From Lithospermum erythrorhizon (taxonomy: Eukaryota > Streptophyta > Magnoliopsida > Boraginales > Boraginaceae): 64,000 nt of DNA. Every line of letters begins with the position of its first letter. The stretch's first letter is position 1. A program made the position numbers and the translations under genes. Positions 24,010 to 35,193 of this stretch are shown in pieces. The stretch is from assembly GCA_019722365.1 (NCBI GenBank), contig JADFUC010000658.1, positions 62,001 through 126,000 on the forward strand, read 5' to 3'. The notes below the pieces were generated by a model that saw nothing but the letters and a program-made list of their open reading frames with translations, searched no databases and had not been told where the DNA came from.

Positions 24010-24735
24010 GCAGACTATGCAGCTTTTAACCAATCTTAATTTGGGACAAGAACCTTACTCATATAAACTTGATAAAGATAAGCCACAATGGATTCAAATA
24101 ATGGAGGCAGAGATACAAGCTTTAGAGATTAATGAAACATGGGATATTGTAGATCTACCAGCTAATCAAAGGTCAATAGGGTGTAAATGGGTGTATAAGA
24201 TCAAAAGCGATGGATCTATGTATGGATAAATCTGGTGAGGCATTTGCTAGAAGTTAATCGGGTTGAAGGCTTGGGTGCTTTGAGGAAACCCTGCTCTTGT
24301 AGCGATAGTATGACAATTAGAGTAGTTTTGGCATTGGGTAGGGATTGGGTGATCCATCAAATGGACATTAATAATGCATTTCTTGTAGTTTGTTAAGATG
24401 AGAAATCTAGATATCCTTGCCAAAAAGGTTATAAAGATCACAAGAATAAAGTTTTCAGATTAAAGAGGTCCTTGTATGGTCTGAAGCAAGCCTCAAGACA
24501 ATGGAATATAGAATTCAAAGAGAAAATAAAGGACTATGATTTTTCTCAATCACACCATGATCCCTGCTTGTTTGTTCTCCATAAAGCAGAAGTGCAGCTT
24601 ATATTAATAATATATGTAGATGATATACTTATAATAGGGAATTTAGAAATAGCCATGTTAGAGGTCAAGAAGTTTTTGCATAAGGAGTTCACAATTAAAG
24701 ATCTTGGCATAGCCAAGTATCTTGGGAATTGAGAT
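24010..24735 (+). pseudogene. Reverse transcriptase remnant of copia D
   Basis: Readable RVT_2 blocks: the W...M..E..AL..N.TW..V.LP sequence with CKWVYKIK (24090-24210), then YGLKQASRQW (24472-24505) and the catalytic YVDD at 24613-24624. A stop after SDGSMYG and another near 24370 break it; the segment 24472-24732 is open. Confidence 0.8.
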
Positions 24736-24779
24736 AGTTAGGTCTGTGAAGGGAATGTTTTTTACATAGCAGAAGTACA

Positions 24780-25560
24780 TTAGAGACATAATTGATGATA
24801 TGAAGATGATTGGCACATGCAGTTGGAACACCATTGCCTCATGATTGGCATGATCGCATTGATGATTCACCATTACTAGCAAATTCTTCAATAAATAGTA
24901 GATTGGTTGGCAGACTTTTATACTTGAATTTCACTAGGCCTGATCTTACATTCAGTGTGCATCATTTGAGTCAATTTATGCAGAATCCTACAGACAATCA
25001 TTGGAGGACTGCACTGCATGTTGTAAAGTATTTGAAGGGAACAATATGACATGGGCTTTTCTATCCAGCAGGACAAGGTGATTGTAGGTTGAATGCTTAT
25101 TGTAATAGTGATTGGGTTAAGTGTCCAGTCATAAGAAAATCAGTTACATCATATTGTTTGTTGTTGGGAACTTCACTAATATCTTGGAAGTCTAAGCGCG
25201 ATAATGTAAGTCTTCTTGACAGAATATAGAAGCTGTAATGGTAATTTGTTGTGAATTGAAATGGTTGGCTTACATACTTTCGGTGATATGGAGAGTTAAA
25301 ATTAAATTTGCCCCATTAGATTGTCTTTGTGATAATAACTTCGACAATTGTATGATTGGCTTGATATTCCGTGGCGTACTAAGCATATTGAATTGGATTG
25401 TCACTTTATACGAGATCACTATAAGTCAGGATTTGTGAAACCAACTTTTGTGTCTACAAAACTTGTAGCTTGGAGATTTCTTTACTAAAGCTTTACGGCG
25501 CCTTTGAGCGGACCTTTGTTGGACAAGATGAGCTTCGCAAAAGAACCACATGCTGAGGAG
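24780..25560 (+). pseudogene. RNase H and 3' pol remnant of copia D
   Basis: A copia connection/RNase H block, with LVGRLLYLNFTRPDLTFSVH and then a Q-F-M-Q-N-P...HW...VKYLKGT stretch, is open at 24810-25049. The RNase H core continues in broken frames (about 25080-25210, DxW/DWVK-type block). The purine tract and 3' LTR follow. Confidence 0.75.
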
Positions 25561-25567
25561 GAAGTAT

Positions 25568-26050
25568 TGATTATGTTGCGTTATCTTTGGTTTTGTTATG
25601 GTTTGTGTTGATTAGTTGTTGATGCGGAGGAGGAGTTGTGTTAAATGCAAGAGAATGGTGAATAAATAAGGGTGGCACTGCGGGGGTTCGAACCTAAAGT
25701 CAATTGAGTAGCAGACTGCAAATGAATAAAGTCAACGAGTTAGCGGTGACATGTGGACTAACCATTATACACTATCTAACTACTAACAATTTTTTAGGAT
25801 TAGGTTCTTGAATTCTATATTAATCAAATTTATGTATTTTTTATTAGATTAATCTTTATCAATTTGTTTCCTACTACGCTCTTAGTAGCTATATATCTGA
25901 AACTTGGCATCTATCAATTGTACATAAAATTAACTATATCAATAATAATTGCTTTTTCTTCGTCGATATTGCCATAATATTTCTTTTTCGTTTTGGCTGA
26001 TTAACTTTACTTTCGAGTGTTTGTATAATTCACGTATTCTTAGAAGAGGT
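25568..26050 (+). repeat. 3' LTR of copia D
   Basis: Direct repeat of 20781-21262, starting TGATTATGTTGC and ending CACGTATTCTTAGA followed by AGAGGTCA. Roughly 10-15 percent diverged from its partner by eye, so the insertion is old. Confidence 0.8.
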
Positions 26051-26222
26051 CATAGTTGTAAATAGTGGTAAATAGCGGCGCGATAAATGGTATGGCGACC
26101 GTTGGGGTAACGTGGCGCTGACGATAGAGTGGTAAATAGCGGTAAATAGCGATGAATAGCGGTAAATAGCGAATTTTTGGAGTTTTGCCGCTATGGACGA
26201 TCACGCGCTATTAACAACTTTC
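26051..26222. mobile_element. Short MITE with GGTAAATAGC internal repeats
   Basis: 172 bp with imperfect inverted ends: CATAGTTGTAAATAG at the left, CGCTATTAACAACTTTCG at the right (reverse complement CGAAAGTTGTTAATAGCG). The interior is several copies of GGTAAATAGCG-like decamers. TAGTTGTTAA-type termini are known from plant hAT-like MITEs. No clear 8-bp target duplication. Confidence 0.5.
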
Positions 26223-27198
26223 GTAAATTTGTGTGCTTTTAGATTTAGTGCTATGGCAGGGATACCTTATAGACTCTGAATGAAACCCATATATAAGAGA
26301 GAAAATTATAATGAGAGCCAATAACTAAAGAAGCGGCGTTTATATATTATGGAGTATCATTGATTTGAAAATATCAATTATCAAAATTCAAAACTGAAGA
26401 ATAGTCGGATGAGATAGACCACTCTCATATAAAAATTGACATATGTCCATATTTTTTTTCCATGTCATATAAGAGCCAAATATTTTATAATATCCTGCTA
26501 TTGGATATAATGGAATAAATCAAAATAGCTCATTCAGCGCTTCCTTTTTGTCAATTGTGATGGTAGATATTATTTGCCTTCCATTTCTTCAATCAATTAG
26601 AAGAAGGTCTCACTTATTATCACAAGGATAAGGTTAAATGCCCGGTGATTCTCTTGCACTATTATCGGCTTTTTGCCCGGCTTAGATTGGATGTATTTTA
26701 AATGCATTGAGGCATCATATTGATATTCCCACCATTTATTTATCGTTTTAGGTTAAAAAATTTGTTTGAAAATATTTGTCTCTAACATATAAAATTGTAC
26801 TTCTACATTTACAATGTACTTTTCGACTAGTTTTTCACTTATAGAAATTATCAAAAGTTTCCAAGTAATTTTTCATTCTACATTTCAATGTACTTTTTTG
26901 ACTATTTTTTTCACTATTTGTAATACTTGAATATTTATGAGCAAATAAAAAAAATAGAAATATAAAGTATTTACTTGAGCAACACTACGTCGATTCCAAA
27001 GTGGCGTATACATGACTACGAGATACGGTATATCCACGCAGTGGGTTAGTACTATTATCAACCCTTTATTTAAACTGAAGGTATTTTAAATGCATTGGGA
27101 CACATTAATATCGATATTGATTTGAATCCATATTTTATTCCAATTCCCAAGAGTAACTTTCTTGATTGAGAATATCTCCTTTGATGAAATTATAAGAA
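26223..27198. other. Intergenic with a short dispersed direct repeat
   Basis: AT-rich. The block TATTTTAAATGCATTG occurs at about 26692 and again at about 27083, each followed by related sequence. No gene recognised. Confidence 0.5.
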
Positions 27199-27358
27199 AG
27201 GCTAATTTGTGCGTTTAAAAACTTATGCATTTATTTTTAATATGCCTGAAGTTTAGGTTCTTCATCTGCTTCGCTTCTTTTTCTAAAGCATTTTTCTTAT
27301 CTCGAATGACACGTGGACTGATTTCATACATTTAACAATATAAATTCATTAAAAATAT
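27199..27358. repeat. Left arm of a 7-kb-spaced inverted repeat
   Basis: Matches the reverse complement of 34233-34404, with anchors AGGCTAATTT, TTATGCATTTATTTTTAAT(ATGC) and CATTTAACAATAT..AAATTCATTAAAA. The middle part is more diverged. It could be one end of a transposon with long terminal inverted repeats, or one of two inverted copies of a small element. Confidence 0.6.
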
Positions 27359-27550
27359 GAAATTTTAACATTCTAGCTTAAATAAATATTACACTTGAAA
27401 ATAGGGAATACGTTTTAAAAGAACTAAAATAAAATAAAACAAAAATAAACACCCGCCTCATATTCTTTAACCGCTTGCTCCACTTGTGCTTGCCACCTTG
27501 TGACGCTACACCCCACGAAAATCCATACTTGCCCGCTCCGCTAGTGCGCT

Positions 27551-28060
27551 GATGGTAATAACTTGATTTCTTGATTTATTGTTCTAATTTCTTGATTTCT
27601 TGTTGTAATAACTTGATTTCTTGCTGTAATTTATTAGGGAGTAGGGCCGGGTTGTGGGAAAATGAAGCGATTGGGAGTAGGTCGGTGGGAGGGGGGGAGA
27701 TTAGGGGTTGTGAATATAGAGGCTGTGAAGGCGGGCATATAGGGAGTGGGGTGGGGGGTTGTCGGTGAGGGGGTAGGGGCAGCTGTATCGGGTGAGGCGT
27801 GGTGATGAGGGTGGGATGGGGGATTGTCGATTGAAGGGGTAAGGGGCACATGTATTGAGTGAGGGCGTGATGCTGAGGTGAAGGTGGGGGGTTATCGGTG
27901 AGGTGTAAAAAGAATTTGGTGGGGCGGTGTGGGAGTTAGTGAAGGGTGAGCGGGCGTGGTAGTAAGGGGTGGGAGGGCGTGGCGATAGGGGGTGGGGCGA
28001 GAGGGAGGTAGGGGAGTTGGGGTGAGGGTAGTGGGATGGTGGTGGGGGTGGTTATTTTTA
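27551..28060. repeat. ATAACTTGATTTCTTG repeats and G-rich minisatellite
   Basis: 27557-27632 carries about three copies of a TAACTTGATTTCTTG-type unit. 27640-28060 is strongly G-rich on the plus strand, with degenerate units of about 66-70 bases that each contain GGGGGGTTRTCGGTGAGG-like and GTGRTGATGAGG-like motifs. The complementary strand encodes only Pro-rich low-complexity translations, which I do not take as genes. Confidence 0.55.
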
Positions 28061-28156
28061 ATTGTATAAATATACTTCATATATTAATGTATTTTAAAAT
28101 ATGCTATTTTCCAAGTGTAATATTTAAGGAGATTTGTAATTAAAGGAAAAATAAAT

Positions 28157-28287
28157 GTAAATAATAGAGAACAAGGCAATGAGGAAGAGAGACTTTTATT
28201 CATATAAGAATATAATACATAGGGACGCCTATGCCTATTCTCTAGCTAATTGATTGTCATCCACTAAAGAGATAATGATTCATAACA
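28157..28287 (-). repeat. Short LTR of element E (low-coordinate copy)
   Basis: Direct repeat of 34054-34225. Ends CATAACA, i.e. TGTTATG on the minus strand. About 40 bases shorter than its partner, through loss in the middle. Confidence 0.5.
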
Positions 28288-28930
28288 CTCGACCTTGGAT
28301 GTATAATCATCAAGAACATGCCTCGTTAAAACCTTACTAAAAAAAATTCTTGTGGGATAAAAATCGGTGAAGGAAAAAGTGCATTAATCTGACATGCAGC
28401 GTACAATGTTGCCTGCATTAAAACCTTATCGGGAAAATTCATTTAGGACAAAACCTTGATTAAGGAAAAAGAGGTAAAGCAGCGTGCTCCCTCGCTGACC
28501 ACGTCATGACATCTTTTATTGTAGTCTGTACAGATAGCTTTTGAATATTGAAATTGGCGTTGACTTGGTTAAAATATACTGTTGGATTATACAAATCAAA
28601 TTCATGAACAATAAGTTTCACCACATTTTGCAGAGGTATTGGGTAGAGAGAAGAAGACGTATATTTTGTTCTATATCCTTTGATATGTCATTCCTTTAAC
28701 TATAAAATACGTAATACGATTATCCTCGTAAAGATAATTAGGATATGGATAAATTGGATCATATTTCTCAACAAGCATTCACGACTTTCTTCTTACATTT
28801 CAAGATTTTTGCGTGTCTTGGTGATCTTTGTTAATATAGTTTGTTTCATACTCTTGCCGCAAGATACATCACTATGTAATAAATAAACTCCATGTGATCT
28901 TTGATAGAGATCATATAAATATAAATGCTT

Positions 28931-29140
28931 TCAATATGTTCTCTTTAGAACAATCCCATATCCATTGTACATAACTTCACTCCAATGCCTTCGTGTTGGT
29001 GAATACATACTTTGTTCCAATAAATTAATAATAAATAATATATCGAGTTTTGTATGACTAACAAGATATATTACCACTTCAATAGAATTTGTATATGATA
29101 CTTCAGGATCAAATAATTCTTTTATATTTTCTTCAGGCAT
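28931..29140 (-). pseudogene. Copia RNase H/connection fragment of element E
   Basis: 70-codon open fragment with the copia signature in modified form: ...I-YL-x-HTKLDILFIINLLEQSM..SPTRRHW, where relatives read ALMYLANxTRPDIAFAVNLLARYSSxPTRRHW. No active-site residues survive that I can identify. It lies at the 3' end of the minus-oriented element, as expected. Confidence 0.7.
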
Positions 29141-32100
29141 TGATGGTCATTTGTTTATCTTTGTGATATAAGCTTGTTGAGAATGCTGATGTGAGCTTTA
29201 TCCATAATATTTCATCTCGTATTACTTCTTCGGGGTTGTTTACAATTCTTGAAAGCTCTTGGGAGTTCAATGATGCTTAAATCGTAAACATAAATTGCAA
29301 TTTTCATAAACATTTTTCACAGTCTTTACATGTAAATACAATATCATGTAAGATTATTCGTTAACCAACTTTAATTAAATAGTCACTAAAGAGAAAAATT
29401 CTATAGGGCAAAAATCTGAGTGAAATAAAATATTATATTCTCTTTAGATAAGATTGGGTAATACCATTTAAAAACCTTACCAAAAAGAAAAAACCTAGTA
29501 GGAAAAAAGCTTCGGTGAAGAAGGAAAAAAATAGTACAAATGCGTATCATATATACATCGTGAGATTATCATTGTCATTGTATATCGTATCTCACGATGA
29601 GATCATGCATTGTAGATTATTCAACTAGAATATCCAAATAACGCTACAAGCGTTAGTCCGTATTGCATGGTATGCAATCGTGTATCGTTGTAAGATATAC
29701 GTTAAATTGATACTTGAGGGACAAGGAGTTCATATCTTTCAAGCAGTTATTAGTATTGCTCTATACTTGGTCTCATTTGATTAAGATGAAATATTTACCC
29801 ATGTTTCATATAGTCTGACGTTAGTGACTTACACTAAATGTATAAAACACAGGTATTTTCTTTCGAGATACGTTTGTAGACTTGTGTCTAGCAATTGATA
29901 ACTCTGCAGGAGTTTCTTGTACTAATATATTCATGATAATTTAGTCATTGAGAACATGCTTGAAGTCTCTAAAAACTATAATCAAATCTTCTATAATATA
30001 TTAGATATTTAGATAAATCAATAACTAGTAACCATAAGGAATATATAAGATCAGTATCAAACTTACTATTAATAATTCAAATATCTCATATTATATAATA
30101 AGTAAACAAATATATCATAGAATCACATAAAACACAATATAAAGTCAGAACTAAATATGTATCATATACTATCGATAGACTTGCATATACATCTTGAATA
30201 AAATGATCATACTAAATAAATGTCAAATAATGCGATTCGAACTTGTGATCCATCTTAGGATTAGACTTTAAATATTAGTATTTTCATATTAACTTCAGTG
30301 AGTTAAGTTACGGGAGAAAATATAGATATGTACTTTAGGCATCACAAATCTTTCTACATGTTTACCGTGTATCGTATTTCGTTGAATCTTGCATTATAAG
30401 TAAATGCCTTGTAATCAGAAATCCTTTAACATTTTGCTACGAATAATTATAATTTTGATACCTACATAAAAGGTGTATGTGTCACCCTTCTGACTTATTT
30501 AGTGCTTCAGGATACCAAATATTATATGACAAATCTTAGGTCATTTATTCTGGTGCAGAGACATAATGCTAGTATCGCATGAGTAGACTTGAGTCTAAAT
30601 TTCTCACTTATATAATGAGTTTCGTTTACTCTTGATTCGTCTTTCTCTTTGGCCATTCACTTAAATATATATATCTACTTTCATGGGAGATAAGATTTTA
30701 GATCCTCATATTAACCCGTGATATGGGAAGCTCTTGTTGTATCACTGATATTTATTGTGATAATCTCTTTTTCCTTTTAGTTTCCGCGTGTTTACTTGAT
30801 CTTGAGATCTCTTATATTAAGCAGATTACATTTATGTAAATGTCTTACGGGCATTAGTTATAACGATAGCTTATTCATAGGGTATATTGTTAAGTATACT
30901 CTTGAGGTGATAACTCGAGATATAACTGATGTCATGTATTTTCAATGATGAAACTATTTCATCTAATGGTTCTTCAGAACCTACACTCTGAGTGTTTTAC
31001 AGCATACACTATTTTATTACTATCTTAAGGTCATAAATTTATTTGGTAGTGAACTTCTGGTTTATATTATCCCTTGAATTGTTCGTGTCTTCTCTTGAAC
31101 TTCGAGTTCATATTTATTCATCTTGAGGATCATATAGCATAGGGATATTTCATTTCAAGATAGACTATTTTTCAGTTGTATACTATTCTCCCCCTCAATG
31201 TTGAAAACATTGATATATCACAATGAAAAATTACTTGATAAATTCATTTCAATTTATATTTCCATGTATATAGATATGCATTACCTTAAGGTATAATAGA
31301 CATTTAAAATCATCATTTTGTGCATGATATTCCAAAATATATGATGCACATAAAATTAGAGGTAAATATTTGATTTAGAGCCAAACCAAGCATATTGGGA
31401 GTTGTATAATAACTTTTGGCCTGATCTGAGGAGCTCGATGTGCATGTAGTATAACATTTCCCAACAATCAGTGAGAGTATATGCATGTGGCCACAACGTA
31501 CACTCAAATGTCAGCCCAAGGGGTTAACCGTGTAGTACATTCCAATCATTAAGCTGACTAGGTGACTCTCGATAAGTGTCCGACTAAATTTTTACAAATA
31601 TTCTTGGCATCGTAATGCGGGATGAATTACAACCGATTAAGCGCCAAATAGTGAAAGTTCTAATAATTCTCGAACTTGGTTTGAAAGAACTTTATTTTCA
31701 ATACTATAAATATGTGTATAGTCTGACCCACATAAGAGCGATAGTAATTATTTCTCCGTATAATATTTTACCATATAGTGTACTCATGACAATAAATATT
31801 GAATTCATCTTCGTTTTGTTGTCTCGATGTGGTAGTCAGCGTGGCACGACTTTAGGCGATTAGGTTTCTTTGAGATTGTGAGGAATACAATGCATCTTTA
31901 ATATAAATTTATGTTCCTTCAAGGACCATTATGCTAGCTTTCTTTGGGCTTTGATTAATTTTGCCTTTATATTATCATTGATAACATTCGTTTTTCTTGT
32001 AATCAAGTAAGAATTTTTTTTCTTTATCCTTCTAGAATGGTATGAATAGTAGCATTGTCTACATGACAATTTGTATTACCCGAAATGACTACGTACTCAA

Positions 32101-32677
32101 ACGATATCATACGTAAGGTATACGGACTGAAGAAATCATAAGTAGTAGCTTGATCTAGAATATTTGTCAGTAATTTTGTATTGTTAAAAATATCGAGTCT
32201 TCGGGTCTCGTAAGAATTAAATAAGATTTAGTATTATTTTCAAAACAATGAGGGCATTGATAGAAATTACTACGGAATATTCGAAGCCATAATTTTTATG
32301 GCTATAGATTATAAAGCCCTTGATGTACGAACTAGTTATTTCCAAAATTTTATTTGCAGTGGATACATAACCAAGTATTCAAGACTAGTTATGATTACAA
32401 TAAGGTGCTATATCACATGACATTATCTTTAAAATATGGCATCTCATTTGACCTCTAAAGACCCTTTAACATGGATCTGTAACTTATTTTAGTCCCTTAA
32501 AAATGCAAGGCATCACCGACTTCATCTATGGTTTTCCGATAGTAACGAGAGATGACGATTAGAGGCGTCCAGCATGTGACACCACCCATCTTTCATAATC
32601 CAACCTTAGATCCTCAGTGATATTATCCTGAGTCTTTTGGGCCAATGTACGGTACCGAAATACGTGACTTAGCATTA

Positions 32678-33075
32678 GGTGAATACATTTTGTGAACCCG
32701 GCAGTGATTGATTAATCTAGACGGTGAATAAAATAGACTAAAAAGTAGTCGGGTCAACCGGCGGTGATTCAATAGTCCCGATGTTAAATAAATATGGTAA
32801 AAGTAGTGGTCGGCCAAACCTTGATTCTAATAGATCCATGGGTAAATAATTGTAGGCCCAAAAAGTAGTTGGGGCAAGCAGCGGCGGGCCCAATAAATCC
32901 CGGCGGTAAATAAAATATAAACTAGAAAGTAGTCAGATTGACGACGGTGATTCAATAATACTGACGTTAAATAAATATGAACTATAAAGTAGTTGCGTTG
33001 ACCTGATGAAATCAAGCGGTAAATAAATGTAGCTAAAATCTGGTCAACCGACGGTGTATTCCCGACGATATATTC
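32678..33075. repeat. Minisatellite, ~60 bp period, ~7 copies
   Basis: Units start with TAAATAAA-like sequence at 32725, 32785, 32843, 32907, 32968 and 33020, with partial units before and after. Each unit contains AAAAAGTAGTCGGGTCAACC-like and CGGTGATTCAATA-like blocks. Copies differ by about 20-30 percent. The array is inside element E. Confidence 0.75.
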
Positions 33076-34053
33076 CCGTTGGTATATTGCAATATTTATT
33101 AATAAATCATTATTTAAAAACAACTCAAAATAATTTATTTTTATAAAAGGATAATTATTAAAGATAATCATTCAAAATAATCTTATCACTAATCATCATA
33201 ATTTAAGATCTCAAATTCTAATGAAATTTGAACTCTTATTTTTCAACTTTCATTTATTATTTAATTTATATTTAACAATTTACATTATAGTAAATTACAT
33301 TTTAATCAAGAGATTTTGAATATCTAAATAATTATTTCATATGCAATTCGTTAGATGAAAATTGAAGCAAAAGATTGACCAGGAAAACAATTTCATTAGA
33401 CTTTATAAAACCTTGGCAAATTTTTTGCAGAAAGTTATACCCTTATCGGTAATTATTTCTTCTACTCCAATACAACATTCTAGTACTACTAGTTCAATAT
33501 AGGACTTTTAGGAGTCCAACATACATACAAGATCTCTTATGAATTCATATTAAACATATACGGAGTAGTAACTATCCAAGCATATACATGTGGGACGACG
33601 TCGACTACTATGCATGCGTTTCATAATCTCATTAGGTATATATGAAATATAATTAAGCAATTTTTGATTTAAATTGAAACCAAATAATTTTAAAATTATA
33701 ATAATAAACTGTAAAGTTCTAACTAGTTAGCCAATCAACATATATGAGTCATGCTTTAAACGATTCCTAAATTAGTGAAATCTAAAGCTAATTTGATGAT
33801 AGGCATTAGCCTAGATAGATCGATTCAATAGAAAATTGGTAATATCTTTCGGATAAAAATCATTCTAGTGAATTATAGCACTCACAAAATCATTCTAGTA
33901 TAAACATGTTTAATTATTTTCGTATAAAGAAAATTTTAATCAAATAGTATTTGATAACGTCCAATATCATTCGAGTTATAAAATTAAACATGTTGAAGGT
34001 CAAATATTACCTCAATTGCAATTGAAGAGCGATGGTGATGTGATAAAAGTGTC
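33076..34053. other. Interior of element E, nothing recognised
   Basis: AT-rich sequence with an ATACGGAGTAGTA tract at about 33558. No ORF or domain. Confidence 0.4.
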
Positions 34054-34225
34054 GTAATAATAGAGAGAAACGAAACTGATAGAGGAAGAGAAGCTTTTAT
34101 TAAGCAGAATATAATATATAAAGAGGCCTATTTATATGTTCTACAAGTGATAGACTTAATAGATAACTCTTCATATTTTCTAGCTAATTAATTATCATCC
34201 ATTAAAAGAGATAATGATTCATAAC
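34054..34225 (-). repeat. Short LTR of element E (high-coordinate copy)
   Basis: Direct repeat of 28157-28287; contains TATAATATATAAAG, a possible TATA region. The flank toward 34226 passes directly into the inverted-repeat arm. Confidence 0.5.
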
Positions 34226-34232
34226 CCATTTT

Positions 34233-34404
34233 ATATTTTTAATGAATTTATATATTGTTAAATGTGTAAAATTGGATACGGGAGGCATTTGAAAAAAAAA
34301 TTAAGGGCCAGAGGCAACGAAGAAATATAGCGCGACAAACAAAAATTGAAACTAGCATATTAAAAATAAATGCATAATATAGGAGGTAAACGATAAATTA
34401 GCCT
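34233..34404. repeat. Right arm of the inverted repeat
   Basis: Reverse-complement partner of 27199-27358. It starts only a few bases from the LTR of element E, so element E and the G-rich minisatellite lie between the arms. Confidence 0.6.
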
Positions 34405-34707
34405 ATAAAAAAAGAATTGCAATAAATCTGTTGAATCAATTACACAGTCTCACTATCATGGGCAGAGAGAGAAAAAAACAATATGATTGACTTTATCACA
34501 AATGTCACCGAAAGTCTCATAATTCAGTTGACGTCTATGATAAATTGATAATGGACAAAATTAATTATTTTATAGTGAGGGGCTAAAATTTATTCACATA
34601 AAAAAACATTGGACAACTTCAAGTCATCAAGTTTATTGAAAAATAGGGAACTTTTAAGTAATAAACTGGGTGTTACATGAAGATTATTATTGTGAAAATA
34701 ATTCTAC
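34405..34707. other. Ankyrin gene upstream region, non-repetitive part
   Basis: AT-rich, no recognised element. Core promoter elements for the ankyrin gene may lie here or within the adjacent tandem array; none is clear enough to call. Confidence 0.4.
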
Positions 34708-35193
34708 TTTGAGCTAAAGGGTGTGAAAATTCAGAATCTTTAAGCAAGAAAGTGGATTGTATCATTAAGATTAGTGGAAAAGATTATTTGTGAAAATTGA
34801 GAATCTTTTTTGTAAGAAAGTGGATTGTAGCATCAAGATTATTGGGTGGAAAATCAACTTTGAGCTAAAGATTACAACTTTGAGCAAACGGGTGTGAAAA
34901 CACAGGCTCTTTAAGCAAATTGAAGCATCAAGCTGAGTGGAAAAGAGTTCAATTTTGAGCACAAGATTGCAAGTTTGAGCAAAAGGGTGTCAAAATACAG
35001 GATCTTTAAGCAAGAAACTTTATTGTAACATCAAGTTATTGGAATTCATTGCAATTTTGAGCAAAAGGGTGTGAAAATTTGGAGTATTTAAGCAAGAAGC
35101 TGGATTGAAATATCAAGTTTAGTGGAAAAGATTGCAATTTTGAGTAAAAGGGTGTAAAAAAACTGAATCTTTAAGGAAGAAACTGGACTGTAA
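34708..35193. repeat. ~82-bp tandem array ending at the ankyrin gene ATG
   Basis: Six degenerate units beginning TTTGAGCAAAAGGGTGTGAA at 34708, about 34790 (decayed), 34879, 34974, 35056 and 35138. Each also has a CTTTAAGCAAGAAACTGGAT block and an AGTGGAAAAGATTGCAATT block. Two units carry an extra 20-base TTTGAGC...AAGATTRCAA piece (34859, 34954). The last unit runs into the coding sequence: its GGACTGTAA is followed directly by the start codon. Confidence 0.85.

Larger units (their letters stand above)
20781..26050 (+). mobile_element. Ty1/copia retrotransposon D, degraded
   Basis: Direct LTRs (about 20781-21262 and 25568-26050) enclose gag, integrase, RT and RNase H remnants in the copia order on the plus strand. 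A purine tract GAGGAGGAAG lies just before the downstream LTR (about 25553-25562). All domains carry several stops and frameshifts. No clean target duplication is visible, and the right boundary is confused by a MITE beginning at 26051. Confidence 0.85.
28157..34225 (-). mobile_element. Degraded Ty1/copia-like element E
   Basis: Two direct repeats (28157-28287 and 34054-34225) with the shared block GTAATAATAGAGAG...GAGGAAGAGA..CTTTTATT...GATAATGATTCATAAC bracket 5.8 kb. On the minus strand they start TGTTATGAATCATTATCTC. A copia RNase H block lies at 28931-29140 on the minus strand. 28320-28500 and 29400-29530 both hold an AAAACCTTAC..AAAAAA...GTGGGA...GGAAAAAG pattern, which I remember from plant copia elements. 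An additional PPT-like CCCCCTCAATG (31191-31201, minus sense GAGGGGG) suggests a second or rearranged copy. Most of the interior is unreadable. Confidence 0.55.

Noticed and set aside
27576..27851. Proline-rich minus-strand ORFs of 91 and 71 codons
   Set aside because: They are translations of the C-rich strand of a G-rich minisatellite; low complexity, no start context or domain.
34771..34962. 63-codon minus-strand ORF upstream of the ankyrin gene
   Set aside because: Contained in the 82-bp tandem array; it reflects the repeat, not a gene.
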